A stretch of 5,462 nt of DNA from Oscillospiraceae bacterium (lineage in GTDB: Bacteria > Bacillota > Clostridia > Oscillospirales > UBA929), in NCBI GenBank assembly GCA_031271525.1, contig JAISVO010000082.1:1-5462 (forward strand), given 5' to 3'. Shown piece by piece: positions 1 to 5,462 of this stretch. The notes beneath the pieces were generated by a model. It had not been told where the DNA came from and did not search any database. It was given only the letters and a program-made list of their open reading frames with translations. Position 1 is the stretch's first letter. Every line of letters starts with the position of its first letter. The position numbers were made by a program, and so were the translations under genes.

Positions 1-743
1 TGCGCCCAGTGACCCGAGGTGACCCAGAGGGAGGCGTTGTTGATCAGCGGCGCGGAGATTTCCTGATAGCCGCGCTCCTCATGTTCCTTACGCCAGAAAT
101 CGAGCAGGGTGTTGAATAGCTTCAGCCCTTTCGGGAGCCAGTAGGGCATACCCGGCGCCGTCTCATGGAGGAAGAAAAGCCCCAGCTGCGGACCCAACTT
201 ACGGTGGTCGCGTTTCTGCGCCTCCTCAATCCAAGCGATGTGCGCCTTCAGTTCGTCCCGCTTCGGGAAGGCATAGACATATAGGCGAGTCAGCATCGGG
301 TTCTTCTCGCTCCCCCGCCAATACGCGCCCGCCGCGGCGTGGATCTTGTACGCCCAGCCGAGCAGTTCCCGCGTGTTTTCGGCGTGGGGACCCCGGCAGA
401 GGTCGGTGAACCCGTCCCCCGTATGGTAGGCGGTGATCGCCTCGCCCTCCGGCAGGTCGCGGATCAGCTCCTCCTTATACGGCTCCCCGCTGAACGCCTT
501 CAAAGCGGCGTCTTTATCCGGGTATTCCTCCCGTGTGAAGGTCGCTTGCGACTTGAGGATCGCCGCCATACGGGCTTCGATCTCCGGAAAACGCTCCGGG
601 GTCAGTGGCACCGGGAGGTCGAAGTCGTAATAGAAACCGTCGTCGATACAGGGACCGATCCCCAGCTTCGTGCCGGGGAACAGCTCGGTTACCGCCTGCG
701 CCATCACATGCGCCAGCGAATGCCGTCCAATACTGAGTTCCAT
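1..743 (-). CDS. thrS: Threonyl-tRNA synthetase, TGS-less, 3' part missing (window edge)
   Basis: Class II aminoacyl-tRNA synthetase that charges tRNA-Thr in the cytoplasm and edits mischarged Ser-tRNA-Thr. The first 247 codons are present, open and without stops; the rest lies beyond the window start. The editing domain comes first: HSLAH gives H8 and H12, and DLCRGPH gives C116 and H120, together the four-residue editing/metal site. Then follow AYWRGSEKNPML (140-151), RDHRKLG (178-184) and the start of the catalytic core with LPKG (203-206), FWRKEHEERGYQE (216-228) and SGHW (243-246). The zinc-binding catalytic residues and the anticodon-binding domain are not in view. E. coli ThrRS reaches the matching HxxxH only at residue 73, so the N-terminal TGS domain is absent here. 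An in-frame TAA at 756-758 rules out a longer start, and a strong AAGGAGG sits 7 nt before the ATG. It is last of four co-directional genes. Family assignment is near certain. Confidence 0.97.
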   Translation of the reverse strand, partial: MELSIGRHSLAHVMAQAVTELFPGTKLGIGPCIDDGFYYDFDLPVPLTPERFPEIEARMAAILKSQATFTREEYPDKDAALKAFSGEPYKEELIRDLPEGEAITAYHTGDGFTDLCRGPHAENTRELLGWAYKIHAAAGAYWRGSEKNPMLTRLYVYAFPKRDELKAHIAWIEEAQKRDHRKLGPQLGLFFLHETAPGMPYWLPKGLKLFNTLLDFWRKEHEERGYQEISAPLINNASLWVTSGHWA

Positions 744-750
744 AGTTTTT

Positions 751-757
751 CCTCCTT
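751..757 (-). promoter_or_regulatory. Ribosome binding site of thrS
   Basis: Perfect AAGGAGG on the minus strand, 7 nt before the ATG at 743. It fixes the short, TGS-less start, since the next upstream in-frame codon beyond it is a stop (TAA overlapping the site at 756-758). Confidence 0.9.
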
Positions 758-789
758 ATGGGGCGGGCGATTACGATTCGCCCCCTATA
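757..789 (-). promoter_or_regulatory. Possible hairpin in the thrS leader, next to its ribosome binding site
   Basis: The 67-bp gap between the HD gene and thrS contains GC-rich inverted repeats. One pairing joins 760-765 (GGGGCG on plus) with 779-784 (CGCCCC), with a 13-nt loop, extendable by three A-U pairs after a 2-nt bulge. A competing pairing joins 765-770 with 778-783 (GGGCGA/TCGCCC) with a 7-nt loop. The stem ends just before the AAGGAGG. No U-tract follows, so it is not an intrinsic terminator. There is no room for a T-box leader, the common device for clostridial thrS genes. A regulatory role is only a guess. Confidence 0.3.
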
Positions 790-810
790 ATGGTAATTGC
801 TATCTGTTCG

Positions 811-1473
811 TCACATCATCTTAGAGCCGTTGATGATCAGCTGGAACCGGACGCCAAAGAAGTCGGCGGCGCGGCGGCAGAGTAGCATCCGTCCCATGAA
901 GATTTCAAAGTAGTCCAGCACCGAGCAGATGGCGGTGTCGACGTCAAGGTTTAGCGTCAAGACGCGGGTCTCCGTGTCCAGCGTCACATCGCCGCTCCGG
1001 ACCGCGTAATTGACCCGGTCGTGGATGTCAAACGAACTGACCTCCTCGTTCCGAACTCTGCTGCGCCGTACGTCGGTCTTGTCTGCAAGGATGAGCGCCG
1101 CCGCAATCGAGTTGACCGGGTGTGCCGTCGCCTCATCGTGGTTGCCAATGGCGGTGACCACCGCCGCAAGCTCGTCCGGGGGCATCCCCAGTGACCGCAG
1201 AAGAGTGAACGCCAATACCGCGCCGCTCTGGGCATGGTCATACCGATTGACGATGTTTCCGATGTCGTGCATGTACCCGGCGATTCGGGCCAGCTCCGCT
1301 TCCCGATCGGTGTAGCCGAGCGCCAAGAGCCACTCGCTTGCGTAGTCGGCGCAGCGCATTCCATGGGCGAAGGCGTGCTCTGTGAAGCCCATCGCCTTCA
1401 GCGACTCGTCCGCCTGACGGATGTATGAGTTGATCTCGTCACAACCCCGGATGTCTGCGAAGGTGACCGTCAT
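811..1473 (-). CDS. HD-domain metal-dependent phosphohydrolase, function unknown
   Basis: A 220-residue cytoplasmic protein with an HD-superfamily core. Visible metal-site candidates are H37 (in AHGMRCADYA), the H69-D70 doublet in GYMHDIGN, H112 in IGNHDE and D131 in LADKTDV. HD proteins of this kind are usually phosphohydrolases or phosphodiesterases acting on nucleotides or RNA, but the substrate cannot be read from the sequence. A C-terminal beta-rich part (about 150-182, DIHDRVNYAV onward) and a final segment to residue 220 follow the core. The same frame is open further upstream to 1611, but the ATG at 1473 is preferred: it overlaps the stop of the upstream PRPP synthetase-like gene as ATGA, a typical translational coupling arrangement, and the extra upstream residues look unlike a folded domain. 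Coupling suggests both proteins are made together and may share a nucleotide pathway. No signal peptide or membrane segment is seen. Confidence 0.88.
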   Translation of the reverse strand: MTVTFADIRGCDEINSYIRQADESLKAMGFTEHAFAHGMRCADYASEWLLALGYTDREAELARIAGYMHDIGNIVNRYDHAQSGAVLAFTLLRSLGMPPDELAAVVTAIGNHDEATAHPVNSIAAALILADKTDVRRSRVRNEEVSSFDIHDRVNYAVRSGDVTLDTETRVLTLNLDVDTAICSVLDYFEIFMGRMLLCRRAADFFGVRFQLIINGSKMM

Positions 1474-2600
1474 ATCTCGCCGTTCCGATGGGCTGCCAAC
1501 AGGTTTTGGATCCGTGCCGAGGGGTCCAGCAGATCGGAGATAGAACTGTCCACGTTGAGAGTGTCGATGATATGGGCGAGATATTTGGACATATCCACGC
1601 TGCAGTACCAAGGGCGGGAGAGCAGTTCCCCCGTCTGGTAGATGAGGTTTGTGGTGTAGACTCTGTGGAAGAGACCCCCGGCGTACGCCTTGTCGTAGGC
1701 GCTCAGGCCGCCGGTGAACTGACCGAAGGTGACGAAGATGAAGATCCGCCCCGCTCCGCGTTCCTTTAGGTTTTCCGCGACATTGAGGATGGATTCACCG
1801 GAGGCGATGATGTCATCCACCAGAATGACGTCCCGTCCTTCGAGGTTGCCGCCCAAAAACTCGTGGCTCAGGATAGGATTCCGTCCGTCCACAACGAGGG
1901 AATAATCCCGGCGTTTGTAGCACATGCCGAGGTCGATTCCCATCACCGAAGCATAGAAGATGCTGCGGGTCATCCCGCCCTCGTCGGGGGAGACGATCAT
2001 CATATGATCCGCGTCAACCTTTAGGTCTTTGTTTGTTTCCAGCAGGGTGTGGACCATTTGGTACGAGGGGCGGATATTCTCAAACCCGGAGAGGGGGATA
2101 GCGTTCTGTACCCGCACGTCGTGCGCGTCAAAGGTGATGATGTTGGAGACGCCCATGCGAACCAGTTCCTGAAGCATCAGGGCGCAATCCAGCGATTCCC
2201 GGGCGGAACGGCGGTCCTGCCGCCCTTCGTACAGCAGAGGCATAATGAGGGTAATCCTCCGCGCTTTGCCGTTGGTGGCGCCGATGACGCGCTTAAGGTC
2301 TTGAAAATGGTTGTCCGGACCCATCGGCACATCCATGCCGAACATTTTATAGGTGACGCTATAGTTGAAGACATCCGCGAGTATATACAGGTCATAGCCG
2401 CGTACGGTTTGCAGGATCATCCCCTTTGCCTCTCCGGTGGAGAAGCGGGGGCAGTCGTATTCCACCAAGACGCTCTGCCCGGCGCCGCCGGTTTCCACGT
2501 TCCGGGCCTTCAAGGTTCCGTCGATCTGCGCCGCGAGTTCCTCGCTTCCCTTCATGCAAATCAGACCCAGCGGTCCGTACGGGCGTTTTTCACATTCCAT
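1470..2600 (-). CDS. prs: Ribose-phosphate pyrophosphokinase family protein (divergent PRPP synthetase)
   Basis: A 376-residue member of the PRPP synthetase family, which transfers pyrophosphate from ATP to ribose 5-phosphate to give PRPP for nucleotide, His and Trp synthesis. Visible marks are RFSTGEAKG (52-60) and VRGYDLYI (66-73), matching the RFSDGE...VRG.D region; EGRQDRRSARES (125-136), the ATP-site RQD motif; TFDAHDVRVQ (157-166) with the catalytic-type His H160; the flexible-loop basic residues KRR (229-231); and the phosphoribosyl loop VDDIIASGES (261-270). The protein is about 60 residues longer than the usual 315. In the loop the canonical DTGGT is ASGES, so substrate use may differ, although the two leading aspartates remain. 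It resembles a long clostridial-type variant, from memory, and such genomes often carry a canonical prs elsewhere; the symbol is therefore tentative. It lies 31 bp after rsmA and overlaps the HD gene by 4 bp. Confidence 0.9.
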   Translation of the reverse strand: MECEKRPYGPLGLICMKGSEELAAQIDGTLKARNVETGGAGQSVLVEYDCPRFSTGEAKGMILQTVRGYDLYILADVFNYSVTYKMFGMDVPMGPDNHFQDLKRVIGATNGKARRITLIMPLLYEGRQDRRSARESLDCALMLQELVRMGVSNIITFDAHDVRVQNAIPLSGFENIRPSYQMVHTLLETNKDLKVDADHMMIVSPDEGGMTRSIFYASVMGIDLGMCYKRRDYSLVVDGRNPILSHEFLGGNLEGRDVILVDDIIASGESILNVAENLKERGAGRIFIFVTFGQFTGGLSAYDKAYAGGLFHRVYTTNLIYQTGELLSRPWYCSVDMSKYLAHIIDTLNVDSSISDLLDPSARIQNLLAAHRNGEI

Positions 2601-2611
2601 CAGCTATTGAT

Positions 2612-2617
2612 CCCCTT
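2612..2617 (-). promoter_or_regulatory. Ribosome binding site of the PRPP synthetase-like gene
   Basis: AAGGGG on the minus strand, 11 nt before the ATG at 2600. Spacing is a little long and the match imperfect, but no better site exists nearby. The start is also supported by family-like sequence from the first residues (GPLGLICMKGSEELA). Confidence 0.55.
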
Positions 2618-2631
2618 CTATTACCGAAATG

Positions 2632-3471
2632 TTACGGCGTAAAAAACCTCGCAAGGCTTAGGTATCCTTCGGGGGAAATTGTTTCGCCCCGTGCGCCGGG
2701 ATCGAACCCCGCGGCTTTGAGACGTTCGGTAACGCTCTCGCGCGGGAGCGCCAAGCCGGCGGACAGCGCATTGCCGAGGGTCTTGCGCCGTTGCGCGAAC
2801 GCCGCTCTGGAGAGTCGCAACGCGGTTGGGACGAGGGTCTGCATGCCGACATCAAATGTAAGAGAATCGAGCCGGACTACCGACGATGTCACGGCGGGGC
2901 GGGGGATGAAACTTTCGGGCGGTACGTCAAAGAGCACGGAGCACTGTGCAGACATCGCCGTGAATACGGTCATCGCGCCGTATTCGGGCGTCCCGGGGCA
3001 CGCGGTAAGCCGCAGCGCCACCTCCCGCTGCACCATGACGATGATCGGGTCGAAGGTCCCGCTCTCCAGCAAGGCTGTAAGGATTGGGGTTGTGACCGAA
3101 TAGGGCAGGTTGGCGCACACGGCGGGGCGCAGCCCTTGGGGCATCAGTGACGGGAGATCAAGTCGCAAAGCGTCGCCCTCGATAACAGTAAGGTTTTGGC
3201 AGTCCGCAAGGTTCTCTTTCAGGAGGGGGAGGAGGCGTTTATCCTTCTCCACGGCAACCACCGCGCCGCAGACCTCGCAGAGCGCGGCAGTCAGCGCTCC
3301 GAACCCGGGGCCTATTTCCAGAACGGCCTGTCCCGGGTCAAAGAAGCTTGCCATAATATCGGGTACCCGGCTGTCGGCGAGGAAATTCTGTCCAAGGCGT
3401 TTGCTGAAGGCGAACCCATGCGCCGCGAGCCGTGCCCGGATGTTACGCGGATCGGTTAACAGTTTATCCAT
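2632..3471 (-). CDS. rsmA: 16S rRNA (adenine(1518)-N6/adenine(1519)-N6)-dimethyltransferase
   Basis: RsmA/KsgA uses S-adenosylmethionine to dimethylate two adjacent adenines in the 3'-terminal hairpin of 16S rRNA, a late step and checkpoint in 30S assembly; its loss is known to give kasugamycin resistance. The 279-residue protein has the usual length and order of motifs: FSKRLGQNFL (22-31), SAM motif I LEIGPGFGAL (51-60), the acidic VEKD (74-77), EGDAL (98-102), the catalytic NLPY (121-124), QREVALRL (148-155), FIPRPAV (188-194), and the C-terminal FAQRRKTLGNAL (225-236). The N-terminus aligns with B. subtilis-type RsmA, and an in-frame TAG lies two codons before the ATG, so no longer start is possible. 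The Shine-Dalgarno is poor: an AGGA sits only 1 nt before the ATG. It appears to be the first gene of the leftward operon and is divergent from nrdD. Confidence 0.97.
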   Translation of the reverse strand: MDKLLTDPRNIRARLAAHGFAFSKRLGQNFLADSRVPDIMASFFDPGQAVLEIGPGFGALTAALCEVCGAVVAVEKDKRLLPLLKENLADCQNLTVIEGDALRLDLPSLMPQGLRPAVCANLPYSVTTPILTALLESGTFDPIIVMVQREVALRLTACPGTPEYGAMTVFTAMSAQCSVLFDVPPESFIPRPAVTSSVVRLDSLTFDVGMQTLVPTALRLSRAAFAQRRKTLGNALSAGLALPRESVTERLKAAGFDPGARGETISPEGYLSLARFFTP

Positions 3472-3478
3472 GTCCTAC

Positions 3479-3507
3479 AGTATACGCCTTGGACAGGAGA
3501 ACTGCAA
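3479..3507 (-). promoter_or_regulatory. Candidate promoter of the rsmA operon
   Basis: On the minus strand TTGCAG (3502-3507) and TATACT (3479-3484) are separated by 17 bp. The -10 matches 5 of 6 consensus bases, the -35 only 3 of 6. Transcription would start at about 3471-3473, at or one to two bases before the ATG, giving an almost leaderless message. This fits the lack of a well-placed ribosome binding site, but it is the best of weak options in this interval. Confidence 0.35.
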
Positions 3508-3567
3508 GAGGAAAATGCAATGGGAGAAAATGTAATAAAATTTTCGTGGAAAGCGCGGGGTTTTTTC

Positions 3568-3596
3568 TTGACAGGCTGCCATTGCTGTTGTACAAT
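3568..3596 (+). promoter_or_regulatory. Sigma-70/sigma-A type promoter of nrdD
   Basis: A perfect -35 TTGACA (3568-3573) and a -10 TACAAT (3591-3596, 5 of 6) are separated by the optimal 17 bp. A start near 3603 would leave an untranslated leader of about 60 nt before the nrdD ATG. The strength of the match suggests high activity unless repressed, and the -10 lies inside the first NrdR-box-like site. Confidence 0.82.
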
Positions 3597-3605
3597 ATGT
3601 ATGCG
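3590..3605 (+). promoter_or_regulatory. NrdR-box-like operator 1
   Basis: The 16-mer GTACAATATGTATGCG matches 9 of 16 positions of the remembered NrdR consensus acaCwAtATaTwGtgt, including 8 of the 10 core positions (CAATATGTAT). It overlaps the nrdD -10 element. Alone it would be weak; its support comes from the second copy exactly 31 bp downstream. NrdR is the ATP-cone repressor of ribonucleotide reductase genes. Confidence 0.55.
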
Positions 3606-3620
3606 CCACAGATGAAACCC

Positions 3621-3636
3621 ATCCCATATGTTGTAG
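3621..3636 (+). promoter_or_regulatory. NrdR-box-like operator 2
   Basis: The 16-mer ATCCCATATGTTGTAG matches 10 of 16 positions of the NrdR consensus, with 8 of 10 in the core (CCATATGTTG). It shares 7 of 10 core bases with the first box and lies in the same orientation after a 15-bp linker, giving the 31-bp (three helical turn) repeat typical of paired NrdR boxes. It falls in the nrdD leader, downstream of the predicted transcription start. Confidence 0.55.
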
Positions 3637-3645
3637 ACTATTTCC

Positions 3646-3651
3646 AAAGGA
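3646..3651 (+). promoter_or_regulatory. Ribosome binding site of nrdD
   Basis: AAAGGA (followed by AG) lies 10 nt before the ATG at 3662. It is moderately good and supports that start, after which the ATP-cone sequence begins within a few residues. Confidence 0.65.
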
Positions 3652-3661
3652 AGCGTGAAGA

Positions 3662-5462
3662 ATGACAGAGCATATCGTGAGTATCGGGCAAATCCGCAAG
3701 CGCGACGGGCGGGTCGTTCGTTTTGACTTGGACAAGATCTCGACGGTCATCAACAAGGCGTTTACCGCCACATACGGCAGCGACCAGAGGGAGGAGGCGC
3801 GCCGCGCCGCCCTCCGCGTTTTGAGTGCGTTGGAGGAGGAAGGAAAACCCGCTCCCGACGTGGAGCATATTCAAGATATCGTCGAACGGGTCTTGATGGA
3901 AACCGGATATCGGGAGGCCGCCAAGAAGTACATCCTCTACCGCGCCGAGCGGAGCCGGGTGCGCGAGATGAACACCCGCCTGATGAAGGTCTACGAGGAC
4001 ATCACCTTCAACGCGGCGTCGGACAGCGACATCAAGCGGGAGAACGCCAACATCGACGGCGACACCGCAATGGGCACCATGCTCAAATACGGTTCGGAGG
4101 GCGCGAAGCAGTTCTACGACATGTTTGTATTGAAGCCCCGGCACTCTGAGGCGCATCGTGAGGGTGAAATTCATATCCACGATATGGACTTTTACACACT
4201 AACCACCACATGCTGCCAGATTGACATCGCAAAGCTCTTTCGGGACGGCTTCTCCACCGGGCATGGGTTTTTGCGCGAGCCGAACCATATCGCGTCCTAT
4301 ACCGCCCTCTGCTGTATCGCGATTCAATCCAACCAAAACGATCAGCACGGAGGTCAGAGCGTCCTCAACTTCGACTACGGGATGGCGTTGGGGGTCGCGA
4401 AATCCTTCGCTCACCTCTACCGCGACAACATCCTGCGGGCGCTGGAGTTACTCTGCGGCATCGAAGCGCCGGACTTCGCCTTCCCCGAGGAGTTTTTGAC
4501 GCCAAAGATGGGCGGCGACGACACCTACCGTCAAGCCGAGGCCAAACTGCTGGATGAATTGACCGGCGACCCGGCGCTGACCGAGAAGGTACAGGCCTTT
4601 GCCCAGAGGAATGCCGAGAAGGAGGTTGACCGTGCCACCTACAAGGCGATGGTGGGGCTTGTCCACAACCTGAACACGATGAATTCCCGCGCCGGGGCGC
4701 AGGTGCCCTTCTCCTCAATTAACTACGGGATGGATACCTCGCCGGAAGGCCGTTGCGCCATCAAGAATGTCCTGCTGGCAACCGAAGCCGGTCTGGGGCG
4801 GGGCGAAACGCCGATCTTCCCCATCCAAATCTTCCGTATTAAGGAAGGGGTCAACTTCAACCCGGAGGACCCGAACTACGACCTCTTCAAGCTGGCGTGC
4901 CGGGTCTCCGCGAAGCGCCTCTACCCGAACTTCTCTTTCCTCGACGCGCCGTTCAACGCGAAGTACTACAAAGGTACCCCCGAGACGGAGATCGCCTATA
5001 TGGGCTGCCGCACAAGGGTGATCGGAAACACCTATGACCCGTCACAGGAGGTCTGCAACGGGCGGGGCAACCTCTCCTACACATCGGTCAACCTTCCCCG
5101 TTTGGCGCTGCTCGCAGGCGGCGACATCGAAGAGTTCTTCCGCTCGCTGGACAGGGTGCTGGACCTCACGATCGAGCAATTGACCGACCGCTACATCATC
5201 CAGAGCCGCAAAAAGGTACGGAACTTTCCTTTCCTGATGGGGCAGGGTGTTTGGCTGGACAGCGATAAACTCAATTGGGACGACGAGGTGGGCGAGATCC
5301 TCAAGCACGGTACCCTGTCGGTTGGGTTCATCGGGCTTGCCGAAGCGCTGACCGCCCTGACCGGATATCACCATGCCGAGTCGGAGGATTCCCAGCGTTT
5401 AGGGTTGGATATTATCGGGCATATACGCCGCCGCCTAGATGAGGAGAGCGCCCGCCGCAAAA
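3662..5462 (+). CDS. nrdD: Anaerobic (class III) ribonucleoside-triphosphate reductase, C-terminal part missing (window edge)
   Basis: NrdD is a glycyl-radical enzyme that reduces ribonucleoside triphosphates to dNTPs without oxygen; its radical is installed by the radical-SAM activase NrdG. The frame is open for 600 codons to the window end. An N-terminal ATP-cone (about residues 5-100, IRKRDGRVVRFDLDKI early, then YREAAKKYILYRAERSR) is expected to sense ATP/dATP. The catalytic part shows GEIHIHDMDFY (169-179), the cysteine pair C184-C185 in TTTCCQID, NDQHGGQS (226-233), the MGCRTRV motif with C449 as the likely thiyl-radical cysteine, and GRGNLSYTSVNLPRLAL (467-483). The glycyl-radical loop and the four-cysteine zinc site should lie just beyond the window, perhaps followed by nrdG. 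With E. coli NrdD at 712 residues, roughly 100 or more are missing. Whether formate or a thiol protein is the reductant cannot be decided here. It is preceded by a strong promoter and paired NrdR-like boxes. Confidence 0.96.
   Translation, partial: MTEHIVSIGQIRKRDGRVVRFDLDKISTVINKAFTATYGSDQREEARRAALRVLSALEEEGKPAPDVEHIQDIVERVLMETGYREAAKKYILYRAERSRVREMNTRLMKVYEDITFNAASDSDIKRENANIDGDTAMGTMLKYGSEGAKQFYDMFVLKPRHSEAHREGEIHIHDMDFYTLTTTCCQIDIAKLFRDGFSTGHGFLREPNHIASYTALCCIAIQSNQNDQHGGQSVLNFDYGMALGVAKSFAHLYRDNILRALELLCGIEAPDFAFPEEFLTPKMGGDDTYRQAEAKLLDELTGDPALTEKVQAFAQRNAEKEVDRATYKAMVGLVHNLNTMNSRAGAQVPFSSINYGMDTSPEGRCAIKNVLLATEAGLGRGETPIFPIQIFRIKEGVNFNPEDPNYDLFKLACRVSAKRLYPNFSFLDAPFNAKYYKGTPETEIAYMGCRTRVIGNTYDPSQEVCNGRGNLSYTSVNLPRLALLAGGDIEEFFRSLDRVLDLTIEQLTDRYIIQSRKKVRNFPFLMGQGVWLDSDKLNWDDEVGEILKHGTLSVGFIGLAEALTALTGYHHAESEDSQRLGLDIIGHIRRRLDEESARRK

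Noticed and set aside
786..791. TATAAT on the plus strand in the HD-thrS gap
   Set aside because: No -35-like sequence occurs at 16-18 bp upstream, and transcription would run antisense into the HD gene with no gene to express.
339..824. Plus-strand open frame of about 160 codons opposite thrS
   Set aside because: It lies antisense to a fully recognisable thrS, has no domain I recognise, and GC-rich coding DNA commonly leaves the opposite strand open.
1474..1611. N-terminal extension of the HD-domain gene by 46 codons
   Set aside because: It would overlap the PRPP synthetase-like gene by over 140 bp in another frame. The ATGA overlap start at 1473 is far more usual and leaves a complete HD domain.
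2049..3103. Plus-strand open frames of about 200 and 225 codons opposite the PRPP synthetase-like gene and rsmA
   Set aside because: The low-complexity Arg/Ser/Pro-rich products are typical of shadow frames, and both sense genes show complete family motifs.
3551..3566. G-rich stretch followed by six T, resembling an intrinsic terminator
   Set aside because: No stable stem precedes the T-run, and the sequence leads directly into the -35 of the nrdD promoter between two divergent genes, so nothing needs terminating here.
3638..4180. Minus-strand open frame of 180 codons opposite the start of nrdD
   Set aside because: The plus strand encodes a clear ATP-cone and NrdD motifs here, so this is the antisense shadow.

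Overview
The window is GC-rich bacterial DNA, densely coding, with strong Shine-Dalgarno sites of the AAGGAGG type. An oxygen-sensitive class III ribonucleotide reductase points to an anaerobe. The protein styles (a long, divergent PRPP synthetase, a B. subtilis-like RsmA N-terminus and a clostridial-looking NrdD) suggest a GC-rich Clostridia-type Firmicute. That assignment is an inference from protein resemblance, not proof.

Layout: two divergent transcription units are separated by one 190-bp intergenic region (3472-3661). Leftward on the minus strand runs an apparent operon in the order rsmA (16S rRNA dimethyltransferase), a PRPP synthetase family gene, an HD-domain phosphohydrolase, and thrS (threonyl-tRNA synthetase, cut off by the window start). 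Its gaps are 31 bp, a 4-bp ATGA overlap and 67 bp. Rightward on the plus strand is nrdD, the anaerobic ribonucleoside-triphosphate reductase, cut off at the window end after 600 codons.

The intergenic region holds a near-consensus sigma-70/sigma-A promoter for nrdD (TTGACA, 17 bp, TACAAT). It also holds two similar sequences resembling NrdR boxes exactly 31 bp apart, the first overlapping the -10 element, which is the usual layout of NrdR repression of nrd genes. The rsmA side has only a weaker promoter candidate, lying so close to the ATG that the transcript might be nearly leaderless.

The leftward genes combine translation functions (rRNA methylation, tRNA charging) with nucleotide metabolism (a PRPP synthetase-like enzyme translationally coupled to an HD hydrolase), and nrdD supplies dNTPs. 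Features of note are a ThrRS with no N-terminal TGS domain, an altered ribose-phosphate loop in the PRPP synthetase homologue, and the predicted NrdR box pair. No mobile element, CRISPR array, RNA gene or clear terminator was seen, and no stretch over 300 bp lacks a gene.
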